From positions 1 to 45,206 of the forward strand of contig NZ_JMLC01000019.1 of NCBI RefSeq assembly GCF_000686605.1: DNA of 45,206 bases, given 5' to 3'. The DNA is from Streptococcus sobrinus DSM 20742 = ATCC 33478 (lineage in GTDB: Bacteria > Bacillota > Bacilli > Lactobacillales > Streptococcaceae). The position numbers were made by a program, and so were the translations under genes. How positions within the stretch are numbered: position 1 is the first letter of the stretch; each line of letters opens with the position of its first letter. Positions 9,416 through 20,707 of this stretch are shown here, in pieces. Below the pieces are notes generated by a model. That model was not told the origin of the DNA. It saw nothing but the letters and a program-made list of their open reading frames with translations, and searched no databases.

Positions 9416-9445
9416 TATAGCCAAGGACTATACCACTGAACTATA
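9416..9445 (+). promoter_or_regulatory. Two overlapping MET-box-like sites upstream of the YxjG-type gene
   Basis: TATAG-N7-CTATA (9416-9432) has the 17-bp skeleton of the streptococcal MET-box TATAGTT-N3-AACTATA. Overlapping it, 9429-9445 reads TATACCA-CTG-AACTATA with a perfect right half. They lie just upstream of a putative promoter, -35 TTTTCA (9455-9460) and -10 TACAAT (9478-9483) with 17-bp spacing. This position suits a LysR-type activator such as MetR (inference). Confidence 0.5.
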
Positions 9446-9521
9446 ATTAACTATTTTTCAAATGGAGTCAGACAAGGTACAATATTTTCATAACATTTAG
9501 TAAAAAAATGAGGTGAGACAG

Positions 9522-10670
9522 ATGACACAAGCAAAATTTCAACTGGTAGGATCACTCCTGCGACCGGCTAATCTCCGTCAGTATAAGACAGAAATTGAGC
9601 AACGCGATGATATTAGCTATCCCTTCTACGATGCTCTTCCTGGCTATCAAGAAACGGAAACTGCAGATATCAAAGAAATTGTGGCCCAACAAAAGGCTCA
9701 TGATATTTCTCCCTTGACCGATGGCGAATTTGGCCGCTCCATGTGGCATCTGGACTTTATCTGGGGGCTCCAAGGTATTGAACGCTACATCGCCCAACAA
9801 GGTTATACCTTCCAAGACCATGAAGAGGGAGATTTTGAAACCCGAAAGGATATTGGTATCCGCATTACCACTCCACTTTCCGGTAAAAATCACCACTTCC
9901 TTGATATTTACAAGTTGGTGAAGGCAGAGGCTGGTGACCAACCGACCAAGCAAACCATTTGGGGACCTGCCCACGCTTACACAGAGCTGGCAATTTTCGA
10001 TGAGCTTGCTGGGCCCGACCAAGTTTACAAGACTAATGAAGAGCTCAGGGCTGGACTCATTGGGGCCTATAAGGAATTTTTGAGCGAATATAAGGAAGCT
10101 GGCGGGGAAATCGTCCAATTTGATGACTGTCTCTGGGAGCTCTTTGATGCTAGCAATCCGCTGACACCATTTGCCGGTCTTAGCAATGAACAACTGGCTG
10201 GATTAGCAGACGACTTTATAGCCATCAACAATGAAGTCGCTGACTACGGCCACCAAATTGGACTCAAGGTCTGGACCCACAACTGTCGTGGTAATTACGA
10301 AAGTCGTTCGGCAACTGGTGGAACCTATGAGGCCATCGCTAAGAAATTCCTGGCCAACCAGCACTACGACCGCTTCTTCCTAGAATGGGATAACGATACC
10401 TCCGGCGACATTAAGGCACTGGAAGCATTGAAAGATAAGGATGCTGAGGTTGTTCTAGGGCTGATCTCTTCGAAAACAACTGACCTAGACGACGAAGAGC
10501 GAGTTTACAAGTTGCTGGAAGAAGCCAGTCAAATTCTATCTAAGGAACGCCTCTTTCTCTCCCATCAATGTGGCTTTGCTTCCTGTGATTCAGGAAATGA
10601 ATTAGCCATTCCCCAACGATGGAAAAAGATTGAACAAGGTCAAAAAATTGCAGAAAAATTCTGGTCATAA
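9522..10670 (+). CDS. Cobalamin-independent methionine synthase-like protein (YxjG/YxjH type)
   Basis: This 382-residue protein corresponds to the C-terminal catalytic barrel of MetE. It probably transfers a methyl group to homocysteine to make methionine; the methyl donor of short MetE homologues is not settled. Zinc ligands are visible as HNC (KVWTHNCRG), Glu in FFLEWDND, and Cys in LSHQCGFAS. N-terminal landmarks include LVGSLLRP and LTDGEFGRSMWHLDF. I chose ATG at 9522 because GAGGTGAG lies 7-8 nt before it; the GTG at 9513 lies inside that ribosome site. MET-box-like repeats upstream support methionine control. It is not in an operon. Confidence 0.85.
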   Translation: MTQAKFQLVGSLLRPANLRQYKTEIEQRDDISYPFYDALPGYQETETADIKEIVAQQKAHDISPLTDGEFGRSMWHLDFIWGLQGIERYIAQQGYTFQDHEEGDFETRKDIGIRITTPLSGKNHHFLDIYKLVKAEAGDQPTKQTIWGPAHAYTELAIFDELAGPDQVYKTNEELRAGLIGAYKEFLSEYKEAGGEIVQFDDCLWELFDASNPLTPFAGLSNEQLAGLADDFIAINNEVADYGHQIGLKVWTHNCRGNYESRSATGGTYEAIAKKFLANQHYDRFFLEWDNDTSGDIKALEALKDKDAEVVLGLISSKTTDLDDEERVYKLLEEASQILSKERLFLSHQCGFASCDSGNELAIPQRWKKIEQGQKIAEKFWS

Positions 10671-11470
10671 TCATAACCCCCCGTCAAACGAGTGGTTTGC
10701 ACAGGGGCTATAAGCCCCAAAAGCTAGCCAGCGCCTAAAGACGCTGGCTTTCACTTTGTTCAAGCCTCACTGCTCTTGACGCGTCACTTGCCTCTTAAAG
10801 AGGCATTCGTATTACTTGCCATCACCCCTAAAGGGGTCTTCATATTCTTTGACGCTCAATTTATCAAGTGCAATATCATGTTTTTCTTGCTCTTGAATAT
10901 ATTTTTTAATAGTGGCTTCATTGAGTCCGACCGTACTCACATAATAGCCCTCTGCCCAGAAATGCCGATTCCCAAATTTATAGTTGAGGTTGGCGTGTTT
11001 GTCAAACATCATGAGAGCACTTTTACCTTTCAAATAACCCATGAAACTTGAGATACATATCCTTGGTGGGATGCTTACTAACATATGAACATGATCTGGC
11101 ATCAGATGACCTTCGATAATGTCTACACCTTTATAATCACATGGCCTATGAAATATCTCTCCGAGACTACTCTTGTATTGATTATAGATGACTTTTCGTC
11201 TATACTTAGGGGTAAAGACGATGTGGTACTTACACATCCACTTTGTATGTGATAAACTATGTGCTTTTTTGGCCCCTCAACTTTTTTATTTCAAGGCTTC
11301 GGCAAAAATCATCCTCTGGATAATTTTTCTTCTCCTCCCGTTTTACAATCGGCTTGAACACCTTTATTGTAGCTCGTTTGGAGTTTTTTTGTGTATAATT
11401 ATTGATGCACACCCGCATAGCGGGTGGTTTAGTTGTTTCGCACCTACGGAGCGAAACTGACTAAAGTCGC
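10671..11470. mobile_element. IS200/IS605-type insertion sequence (tnpA only)
   Basis: The minus-strand tnpA gene is flanked by non-coding ends rich in hairpins, as in IS200 elements, which carry no terminal inverted repeats. Downstream of tnpA are GGGGC/GCCCC (10704-10718) and AGCCAGCG/CGCTGGCT (10726-10749). Upstream are ACCCGC/GCGGGT (about 11409-11423) and GTTTCGC/GCGAAAC (about 11434-11456). The exact ends cannot be fixed by eye; the coordinates are outer estimates. There is no tnpB accessory gene. Confidence 0.6.
10812..11237 (-). CDS. tnpA: IS200/IS605-family transposase TnpA (Y1 HUH), possibly start-defective
   Basis: This single-strand transposase cuts and rejoins element ends through one tyrosine. 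The HUH metal motif is PDHVHML, the N-terminal strand is KYHIVFTPKYRRK, and the catalytic Tyr is expected in the C-terminal helix (EATIKKYIQEQE). From the ATG at 11237 it has 141 residues. The frame extends upstream by 13 codons (GAKKAHSLSHTKW) that match the usual N-terminus of this family, but the expected ATG reads GGG. Either translation begins at 11237 and the protein lacks its first strand, or the copy is inactive. Confidence 0.85.
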   Translation of the reverse strand: MCKYHIVFTPKYRRKVIYNQYKSSLGEIFHRPCDYKGVDIIEGHLMPDHVHMLVSIPPRICISSFMGYLKGKSALMMFDKHANLNYKFGNRHFWAEGYYVSTVGLNEATIKKYIQEQEKHDIALDKLSVKEYEDPFRGDGK

Positions 11471-11717
11471 TAATTAAACATCCAATCTAGACCCCAACCT
11501 AGATTGGATTTTCTATGCCTCTTGGCGACTGCGAAGCAGAGCTTAGAGGCATTGATACAGTTTGAACAATAATGAGAACTAGGCTCCTAACTAATTTTTG
11601 GAGATTTTCGAAGACAGAAATCTAGGGCCACTACTCCTCTTCCCCCCCCCAGGATGAGAATTTCTTTCTAAATGACTTGCTTTATGCTAAAATCGGATTA
11701 AGTGAGGAGCAATATAC

Positions 11718-12116
11718 ATGAAAAATAATTATATCCACGAAATTAAGGTTTTTGAAAATCACGAACTGGAAACCCTTGACTATGGTCACGTCCTTGTAAA
11801 GACGCAAATCGTCAAATCATCTCTCAATTACTACGGCCATGCTCACGGTGGTTATCTTTTTACCTTGTGCGACCAGATTAGTGGCCTAACGGTAATTTCT
11901 ACTGGCTTTGATGCCGTTACCCTCCAATCTAGTATCAATTATCTGAAAGCTGGAAACTTGGGGGATAAGCTGACTATTGAAGGAAACTGTACCCACGACG
12001 GTCGCTCAACCAAGGTTATCGAAGTTACTATCCGCAATCAAGATAAGGATATGGTGGCTAAGGCCAGTTTCACCATGTTTGTGACAGGCCAGCATCAAGA
12101 AGAAATTATCAAGTAG
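11718..12116 (+). CDS. PaaI-type hotdog-fold thioesterase
   Basis: This 132-residue single-domain hotdog protein likely hydrolyses acyl-CoA thioesters in the cytosol. The helix motif GHAHGGYLFTLCDQISG near residue 40 carries the catalytic Asp and HGG signature of the PaaI/4-hydroxybenzoyl-CoA branch. QSSINYLKAGNLGDKLTIEG and RSTKVIEVTIRNQ follow as expected. The start is ATG with AGTGAGGAGC upstream. It is monocistronic, between the IS200 region and the sirtuin. The natural substrate is unknown. Confidence 0.85.
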   Translation: MKNNYIHEIKVFENHELETLDYGHVLVKTQIVKSSLNYYGHAHGGYLFTLCDQISGLTVISTGFDAVTLQSSINYLKAGNLGDKLTIEGNCTHDGRSTKVIEVTIRNQDKDMVAKASFTMFVTGQHQEEIIK

Positions 12117-12228
12117 GATATATTTTGCAGGTTGTTACTACTAGTCTGAGACCGAAAAAGTCAAGTTGAATTTTTGACCCACCCACCACTACCTCATGGA
12201 CAAAAGGGAAACAAAACCATCTAACTAG

Positions 12229-12255
12229 AAAAAGAGTGCTTTTTCGACACTCTTT
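12229..12255 (-). terminator. Terminator of the sirtuin gene
   Basis: AAAGAGTG (minus strand) with loop TCGAAAAAG and CACTCTTT, followed by TTCTAG. It abuts the stop codon at 12257. Confidence 0.55.
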
Positions 12256-12256
12256 C

Positions 12257-12976
12257 CTAGTCTTCAAAAAAATCTCTAAAGTCTGTTTGAATAAATCTAA
12301 TATCGGGATGGCTTCTGGCCACCTCGTTTTTTGTCTTGTCTAGCCAGATGATTTTATTAGGATTCTCTTGCAAAACCAAGCCTGCCAAGGGATAGACTTC
12401 CAAGGTTGAGCCAATGACCAGAATACAATCACTCGACTGGGTCCAAGAAGCCGCTAATGCCAAATTACATGAATCAATGGCATCACCATAGAGGATAATC
12501 TGGGTGTCAACGTGGTCAGCCAAGATAGCCAAAGGGTCCCTGCTTGTCAGCCCGTGAGCGTGTTCCATAATGGCTTGCTCATCTCGCAGGTCAATTTCTT
12601 GCAGACAGATTTGACAAATTCCCTTATCGGCCTTGCCATGAAATCCAATCACATCCTTGGAACCGGCTAGGCGGTGCAGGCCATCAATATTTTGGGTCAA
12701 AACTGGAACAGTCTGTTTGGCGATCCAACGATGGACCTTGTTAGGCTCAAGCTTTTGGAGAAATTGCTGCTTGTGCCAGATCCAGAATTCCCTAGAATAG
12801 GCTTGGAAAAAGGGGCGGGACAAAATCTCCCGGGCTTGAAAATAACGATTATTAAGCTCCATTCCTTGCATGGTCGTGTAGTCAGGCACACCCGATAGAG
12901 TTGAAACACCAGCACCCGTAACAACTAGGGGCTGTTGAGCATCTTTGATTCGCTTTTCGAGGTCTTTTTGAGTCAT
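12257..12976 (-). CDS. Sir2-family NAD-dependent protein deacylase
   Basis: A sirtuin of 239 residues that would remove acyl groups from lysine using NAD+. Motifs are GAGVSTLSGVPDYT (NAD pocket), TQNIDGLH, the catalytic His in VIGFHGKAD, one zinc pair CQIC, and the C-terminal VIGSTLEVYPL. The second zinc Cys pair normally found before the (L/F)GE motif is missing; the segment reads ILADHVDTQIILYGD. The zinc ribbon is therefore atypical. The start is ATG at 12976 with GGAGG 5 nt upstream. The TTG 12 nt earlier lies within that ribosome site. Confidence 0.88.
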   Translation of the reverse strand: MTQKDLEKRIKDAQQPLVVTGAGVSTLSGVPDYTTMQGMELNNRYFQAREILSRPFFQAYSREFWIWHKQQFLQKLEPNKVHRWIAKQTVPVLTQNIDGLHRLAGSKDVIGFHGKADKGICQICLQEIDLRDEQAIMEHAHGLTSRDPLAILADHVDTQIILYGDAIDSCNLALAASWTQSSDCILVIGSTLEVYPLAGLVLQENPNKIIWLDKTKNEVARSHPDIRFIQTDFRDFFED

Positions 12977-13049
12977 AGTTTCCTCCAATCTCTTAGCTTT
13001 ATTATACTACTAAATATACCTGTTTTAGATATTGCAGAGTCCTTAGGTA

Positions 13050-13076
13050 TAAAAAAAGAGCTCCTAGGAGCTCTCG
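13050..13076 (-). terminator. Terminator of the small 13078-13350 gene
   Basis: On the minus strand AGAGCTCC, loop TAG, GAGCTCT and then TTTTTTTATA. The hairpin begins right after the stop codon. Confidence 0.8.
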
Positions 13077-13077
13077 C

Positions 13078-13350
13078 TTATTTTGAAAAAGGAAGATAAT
13101 CCTTGCTAAAGACGACTTGCTCTTCGGTCAGGCCCGTTAACTTAAGAAATTTAGCCTTGAAATCCTCCAAGGAATCTTCGGAATGACCATACCATTCGTC
13201 TCCGCTAGTGATGTACCACTTGGCAAGAGACTTGATTTCCTCAGTCACCTGAGGTATAGCAGACTTGTCTTTAAAGTTAACCATATAGACAACTTCAAAG
13301 ACAGATGCTGCCATTTTATTTTTTAGACTTCTAAGTTTATCAAAAGCCAT
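13078..13350 (-). CDS. Small conserved-looking protein of unknown function
   Basis: A 90-residue soluble, acidic/basic mixed protein (MAFDKLRSLKNK... to FSKDYLPFSK). The central part has KSLAKWYITSGDEWYGHSEDSLEDFKAKFLKLTGLTEEQVVF. No catalytic motif, signal peptide or membrane helix is visible. I do not recognise a family with confidence. I chose the ATG at 13350; a TTG 18 nt upstream is in frame. A perfect terminator follows immediately, which supports a real gene. Confidence 0.6.
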   Translation of the reverse strand: MAFDKLRSLKNKMAASVFEVVYMVNFKDKSAIPQVTEEIKSLAKWYITSGDEWYGHSEDSLEDFKAKFLKLTGLTEEQVVFSKDYLPFSK

Positions 13351-13489
13351 CTGTTTACCTACTTTCAATAAGTTAAGGAAATAGTCCAGAGAATGGCTCT
13401 ATCTCCTAGGGCAACCACTAGTGTGGTTTGCCTAAACTTCTTACTAAGCCAGATATGCGAGCATTATTGGCTCTCTTATCTGGCTGTTG

Positions 13490-14386
13490 CTAAAGGATGC
13501 TGATTGCAAAGGACTTGCTATCAGTTTGTCCAGCCCTAACGAGACTGACATTTCGCTTGTCCTCGAAGTAATCGGACTCATCCAGGCAAGTTGAGAGACC
13601 ACTCCAAGGCTCTAGAGCAACAAAGGGACTGTGGTTGGTCGTGGACCAGAGCACCAGATAAGGAAAATCCTCAAAATCAAGCCGAATGCCTTTATCATGT
13701 TTGCGAGAACGCAAACTAACCCGACGGGATTTAAGCTGATCCAAAGTGATAGCATCCTGGGTAAACAAGTCGTAGTTCAGCCCCAAGATCTTCTGCCGGT
13801 CTAGAAACGGACTACGGTCCTGCAGGTCTAGAAGGCCAGTATCCGGAAAGGACTTGGGCACTGAGCAGGTTTCCTCCTGCTCAAACTCTAAATAATAATC
13901 TTCATAATTTTCACCCGCTAGCAGGGGACAATTGAAACCTGGGTGCCCGCCAATAAAGTAGGGCATAGTTTTTTCGGTCTCATGATTAGTCACCAGGTAA
14001 TCAACCCTTATGGTCTTGCCTGTCAGCCTGTAGCGGTTTCGTAACTCAAAGTGATAGGGATAGGCCTTGAGCATTTCTTCGGTCGCCTTAATAGAGAAGG
14101 TCACCGAATCATCAGTCACTTCATCTAGGGTGAAATACTCTTTTCTAACCAAGCCATGCCGAGGCATGGAGCCTGTAAAATGAGGCCGTTCTGCCGGTCG
14201 ATAAACCGTCCAATTGAGCCTGAGACTACCACAGATGGGAAAGAGGACCGGTGCTTGACCCGACCAGAAGTCAGGATTACCCTGCCAAAGATATTCTACC
14301 CCATCCTTATCTTTAATGGAAGTCAAAGCTCCACCAAAGTCACTAAACTGGACCTGCAAGTCATCATTTTTTAAACTTACTACCAT
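13490..14386 (-). CDS. lacX: Aldose 1-epimerase-family protein, LacX
   Basis: This 298-residue galactose mutarotase-like protein is the last gene of the lac cluster. It probably interconverts anomers of a sugar or sugar phosphate in the cytosol. Family features are the N-terminal DFGGALTSIKDKDGVEYLWQG, the substrate-binding RHGLVR, and the catalytic His segment FIGGHPGFNCPL. The start ATG at 14386 has GGAGG 5 nt before it; the ATG at 14398 overlaps that site. It is separated from lacG by 70 bp, within the same minus-strand run lacT-F-E-G-X. Confidence 0.88.
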   Translation of the reverse strand: MVVSLKNDDLQVQFSDFGGALTSIKDKDGVEYLWQGNPDFWSGQAPVLFPICGSLRLNWTVYRPAERPHFTGSMPRHGLVRKEYFTLDEVTDDSVTFSIKATEEMLKAYPYHFELRNRYRLTGKTIRVDYLVTNHETEKTMPYFIGGHPGFNCPLLAGENYEDYYLEFEQEETCSVPKSFPDTGLLDLQDRSPFLDRQKILGLNYDLFTQDAITLDQLKSRRVSLRSRKHDKGIRLDFEDFPYLVLWSTTNHSPFVALEPWSGLSTCLDESDYFEDKRNVSLVRAGQTDSKSFAISIL

Positions 14387-14455
14387 AAACTCCTCCATAG
14401 ACTGAAGGAGGCTGGAATCTGCCCAAGCCTCCTAATCACATATAAACCAGCCAGT

Positions 14456-17580
<3,125 letters not shown>

Positions 17581-17582
17581 AG

Positions 17583-17897
17583 TTAATTTCCTCTCTTATA
17601 TAGTTCGACAATGTGGTTAATCAAGTCTTTGATGACCATGGTCGTCATCAAGTGGTCTTGACCGTGCATCATGGTTACGCTGAAAGCAATGTCATCGCCA
17701 GATGCTTCTTTTTGTAGCAAACTGGTTTGAGCATTGTGAGCATCAACCAAACAAGCATCCGCTTCAGCAATTAGCCTATCTGTCTTTTCGTAGTCACCAG
17801 CCTGAGCCGCCTTCAATGCTTCAAGTAACTTTGAGCGGGCATCACCAGCATAGGCAACAATTTCGAAACCTAATAAGGTCGTTTCTTCTCTGTTCAT
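17583..17897 (-). CDS. lacF: Lactose-specific PTS enzyme IIA
   Basis: This 104-residue cytosolic phosphocarrier moves phosphate from HPr to LacE. The phosphorylated His is His78 ([13 protein letters not shown]), the position known in LacF of lactic acid bacteria. The protein is helical and full length. AGGGAGGAAAAC before the ATG is a good ribosome site. It lies between lacT (36 bp upstream) and lacE (2 bp downstream), consistent with one transcript. Confidence 0.95.
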   Translation of the reverse strand: MNREETTLLGFEIVAYAGDARSKLLEALKAAQAGDYEKTDRLIAEADACLVDAHNAQTSLLQKEASGDDIAFSVTMMHGQDHLMTTMVIKDLINHIVELYKRGN

Positions 17898-17933
17898 AGT
17901 TTTCCTCCCTCTATGTTGCTTTAGAGAATTGGC

Positions 17934-18767
17934 TTATAGTAAGCGTTGAATGTGTAAGGCGATATAAAATCTTTCGCTTCGGTAGTTATCTATCCCTGTT
18001 TCGGTTGTAATAATCCGATAGATTTCATCAGCAATTTGATAAGCCTTTGGATAGGTCTGCTTTATCTGATCTTCCATTTCTAGCAAAGACAAATTATCGT
18101 CTCGACTTCTATCCAAGTATTCAATGAAATAAGTCAAATGAACCATCAAGCGGTCATAGAAATTGACATTAGTCTTAGTCCGTTTAATATCATATTGTTC
18201 CAGAATCTTTTGAACTTGTTCTAGAATCGTTTTCGCCGTACGGACCTTTAATTTTTTATCATCCACTTTTAAGCTCTTAGCATTAATAAAGTGCAGAGCA
18301 ATTTTTCCAATCTCATCATCAGGGAAGTCAGCCAAGAGCTTACTTCTAAAGATTGCTAAAGCTTCTGTAGCCATCTGATACTCTTCTTGGTATTCTTGCG
18401 ATAATTGACGAATATCACTCTTTTGATAGGTATTATCCAAGATAGCTTTGTATGAGCAGTAAATATGGTCAGTCAGGGTTACATACAGATATTCTTGAAC
18501 AGGGTAATGATATTTGCTGGATAAGCTGTCAATTGCATCATAGGTGACCGTAATAAAATCAAGAGGGACATCCCTTAAGAGTGTCAAGAAATTTTCTTTG
18601 GACTCTGAGCTCTTTAGTGAAAATACTTTTTCAATTTTGTCGCTAACAATTAAGTCGCCTTTGGACTTCTTATATGTAATTCCCAACCCCATAACAACTG
18701 CTTGCTCTCCGTATTTATTTTTTACAAGGGCTACGTTATTATTCAGGGCCTGAACAATCCGATACAT
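17934..18767 (-). CDS. lacT: BglG-family transcriptional antiterminator LacT
   Basis: This 277-residue RNA-binding antiterminator lets RNA polymerase read through the leader terminator when lactose PTS activity signals sugar. The N-terminal CAT RNA-binding domain (MYRIVQALNNNVALVKNKYGEQAVVMG) is followed by two PTS regulation domains (about 65-170 and 175-277). Conserved PRD histidines are seen in LTDHIYCSY, LHFINA, LMVHLTYF and ALHIQRLL. I chose ATG at 18767 for its AAAGGAGG site. Its own leader carries a RAT/terminator pair (18789-18881), so it controls lacT-F-E-G-X. Confidence 0.93.
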   Translation of the reverse strand: MYRIVQALNNNVALVKNKYGEQAVVMGLGITYKKSKGDLIVSDKIEKVFSLKSSESKENFLTLLRDVPLDFITVTYDAIDSLSSKYHYPVQEYLYVTLTDHIYCSYKAILDNTYQKSDIRQLSQEYQEEYQMATEALAIFRSKLLADFPDDEIGKIALHFINAKSLKVDDKKLKVRTAKTILEQVQKILEQYDIKRTKTNVNFYDRLMVHLTYFIEYLDRSRDDNLSLLEMEDQIKQTYPKAYQIADEIYRIITTETGIDNYRSERFYIALHIQRLL

Positions 18768-18788
18768 GGTTTTCCTCCTTTCTAATTT

Positions 18789-18881
18789 CAAACAAAAAGA
18801 GACCACAAACAAACCCAAGAAATTTACTAATTCTCCGATTCATTTGTAGTCTCGCCTAGTCTGATTAGTTACGATCCACCC
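18789..18881 (-). promoter_or_regulatory. RAT antiterminator element overlapping a leader terminator
   Basis: On the minus strand a ribonucleic antiterminator runs from GGATCG (starting 18877) to AGACTAC (about 18846), with the usual GGAT...ACTAAT...AGGC spacing. Its 3' end overlaps the 5' arm of a long terminator: GAGACTACAAATGAA pairs, with G-U pairs, to TTTGTTTGTGGTCTC (18799-18813), followed by TTTTTGTTTG. This is the BglG-family switch upstream of lacT. Confidence 0.82.
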
Positions 18882-18898
18882 TATTCAATTATGTACTT

Positions 18899-18927
18899 AT
18901 ATTAACATAAACAAGGAAAAATGTAAA
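18899..18927 (-). promoter_or_regulatory. Promoter of lacTFEGX
   Basis: Minus strand -35 TTTACA (18922-18927), 17-bp spacer, -10 TAATAT (18899-18904). The predicted transcript starts just ahead of the RAT element. The lac genes thus appear to form two units, lacABD and lacTFEGX, although read-through from lacD is possible. Confidence 0.55.
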
Positions 18928-19044
18928 CCCTTACTTTTCATGATATTTTCAAAGATAATTTCAAGTAACCTTAGAAATACAATGCTTATCATTAAATGCT
19001 AGGCACTTCTCCTTCTCTAAACACAAATCACTTATCTACTGCTT

Positions 19045-20025
19045 TTAAGCCTTTTCCTGCCAAGAGGTGGCTGTTGCTTGTAGGATCTTGTTCAATTGGT
19101 CAATGTTTTGGAAACCTGTGGTCCGCAACCACTGACGGGCTGCTTCAGGACCATTTTCAATATAATCTTTAACGCTACCTGCCCAAGTGGCACGGCCACA
19201 GAGAACCCCGTTGAAATTAGCTCCAGACTCATGAGCAAAGACCAAGGTGTCTTGGAAGAGTTTAGCTGAAACACCTGCACTGAGGTAGATATAAGGCAGG
19301 TTGGTTGCTGCTTCTTGTTGTTTGAAGTAGTCAGCAGCTTCTTCCTTACTGTAGACCACCTCTCCATCACCAAAGCCTTGGACAAAGTTCATATTAACCG
19401 GAACTTCAACCTTGAGCACATCAATGTTAAAGCGGGCTTCTGAGAAAACCTTCATAGCCCCTAGAACCTTGTGCGGTTTAACTTTAGCAAACTCTGCACT
19501 CTTGGTATCCGCAATCTTTTCGTCATAGGCCAGAATTTCCAAGAAGAAAGGAATATCTTCGGCAAGGCATTCAGAGCCAACTCGTTCAATATAGGCTTGC
19601 TTTTGCTGATTGAGCTCTTCGCTACTATCCACATCATAGTAGAGCAAGAATTTAACAGCATCAGCCCCCTGCTCTTTCAAACGTTTTGCCGACCAGACAT
19701 CCAAACAATCTGGCAGACGCTTGGTACTAGTAGTATCATAGCCCGTTTTTTCGTATGCTAAGAGAAGACCAGCATTTTTATCTAAAACCTTGGTCGCTGG
19801 CAGGCCATATTCAGGGTCCAAGAGCATGGATGAAGCATAGGGTGTTAATTCTTCTGCCACCAACACTTTCAACTCTTCCATTTGGGCAACGCTTGGCTCA
19901 GCATCTTGGTACTGAGCCATCAATCGCTTGAGGGCCCCCCTTTGGTCAAAAGCCAAGGCCGAAATGATGCCCTTGTCATCACTTAATTTTTCCATGTATT
20001 TGCGTTTTCCTTCAGTCAATACCAT
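19045..20025 (-). CDS. lacD: Tagatose 1,6-bisphosphate aldolase
   Basis: Class I (Schiff base) aldolase of 326 residues splitting tagatose-1,6-bisphosphate to dihydroxyacetone phosphate and glyceraldehyde-3-phosphate, the last step of the tagatose-6-phosphate route. Visible are [16 protein letters not shown] at the start, [16 protein letters not shown], the candidate Schiff-base Lys in [10 protein letters not shown], and [18 protein letters not shown] lies 5 nt before the ATG. The preceding 139 bp, where lacC would normally be, has no gene. In some streptococci LacD also acts as a regulator; nothing here shows that. Confidence 0.95.
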   Translation of the reverse strand: MVLTEGKRKYMEKLSDDKGIISALAFDQRGALKRLMAQYQDAEPSVAQMEELKVLVAEELTPYASSMLLDPEYGLPATKVLDKNAGLLLAYEKTGYDTTSTKRLPDCLDVWSAKRLKEQGADAVKFLLYYDVDSSEELNQQKQAYIERVGSECLAEDIPFFLEILAYDEKIADTKSAEFAKVKPHKVLGAMKVFSEARFNIDVLKVEVPVNMNFVQGFGDGEVVYSKEEAADYFKQQEAATNLPYIYLSAGVSAKLFQDTLVFAHESGANFNGVLCGRATWAGSVKDYIENGPEAARQWLRTTGFQNIDQLNKILQATATSWQEKA

Positions 20026-20164
20026 TTTACTTCCTCACAATATTTGAATTTTTCGTAACAACTAGGTTTATGGTCAAAATTATGGTCAATGAAAATCAAA
20101 AACAGACACGGGACTCACTAGAGAGGCAAGCTAACGATGCGATATTCTTGATTTTCCAAAACCA
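20026..20164. other. lacB-lacD gap at the position normally held by lacC
   Basis: This stretch of 139 bp should, in the usual lacABCD order, be about 930 bp encoding tagatose-6-phosphate kinase. I see no lacC codons in any frame. The gap contains GAAAATCAA (plus strand, near 20090) and its inverted partner TTGATTTTC (near 20148), similar to the repeat found elsewhere in the window. It appears to be a deletion scar occupied by, or formed at, a small repeat. Confidence 0.65.
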
Positions 20165-20680
20165 TTAATCGTGGTATTCGCCACGGTTCCACTTATCAAG
20201 GAATTCCTTGAAGAAATCTGGGTCAGTCTGGTCTTTATTGGCTGTTTGCAAATGTTCGATTTTAGCAATCAGCTTCTTATTTTCTGGCGTTTCCTTATAA
20301 TCGGCATTGATAAAGGCATCAATGATGTCATTCATCAAGAGGCCGCCAGTAATCTTGCCCCCGAAACCAATAACATTGGCATTTAGTTCTTCTTTGGCAT
20401 AGAGGGCTGTCGTCATGTCTCTAACGAGGGCTGAGCGAATGCCAGGAACCTTGTTGACGGCATTATTAATCCCAACACCTGTCCCACAGATACAAACTCC
20501 TAGGTCAGCCTTACCGCTTGCAACTGCTTCACCAACCCGTTTACCATAGATAGGATAATGAGTCCGAACATGGTCATAGGTCCCAAAGTCAAGCACTTCA
20601 TGACCTTTCGACTTCAGGAATTCAGAAACGGCCATTTTTTCATCCGTTACGATATGGTCACAACCAATAGCAATTTTCAT
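20165..20680 (-). CDS. lacB: Galactose-6-phosphate isomerase subunit LacB
   Basis: This 171-residue RpiB-fold subunit forms, with LacA, the isomerase that converts galactose-6-phosphate to tagatose-6-phosphate. Landmarks are [31 protein letters not shown] and the anion-binding loop [23 protein letters not shown]. The length equals the streptococcal LacB I remember. ATG at 20680 has GGAGG 7 nt before it; the longer form starting at 20698 would use a poor start. It lies 27 bp after lacA. Confidence 0.95.
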   Translation of the reverse strand: MKIAIGCDHIVTDEKMAVSEFLKSKGHEVLDFGTYDHVRTHYPIYGKRVGEAVASGKADLGVCICGTGVGINNAVNKVPGIRSALVRDMTTALYAKEELNANVIGFGGKITGGLLMNDIIDAFINADYKETPENKKLIAKIEHLQTANKDQTDPDFFKEFLDKWNRGEYHD

Positions 20681-20707
20681 TTTTTTCCTCCAATTCAAGT
20701 CAGTTCC

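Noticed and set aside
9552..10193. 213-codon minus-strand frame
   Set aside because: Lies wholly opposite the YxjG-type gene; no family features or start signals.
10671..11470. CRISPR-like repeats among the hairpins
   Set aside because: The hairpins are unrelated to each other and not regularly spaced; they fit IS200 ends.
20026..20164. lacC reduced to a fragment
   Set aside because: No tagatose-6-phosphate kinase codons recognisable in any frame; treated as complete deletion.
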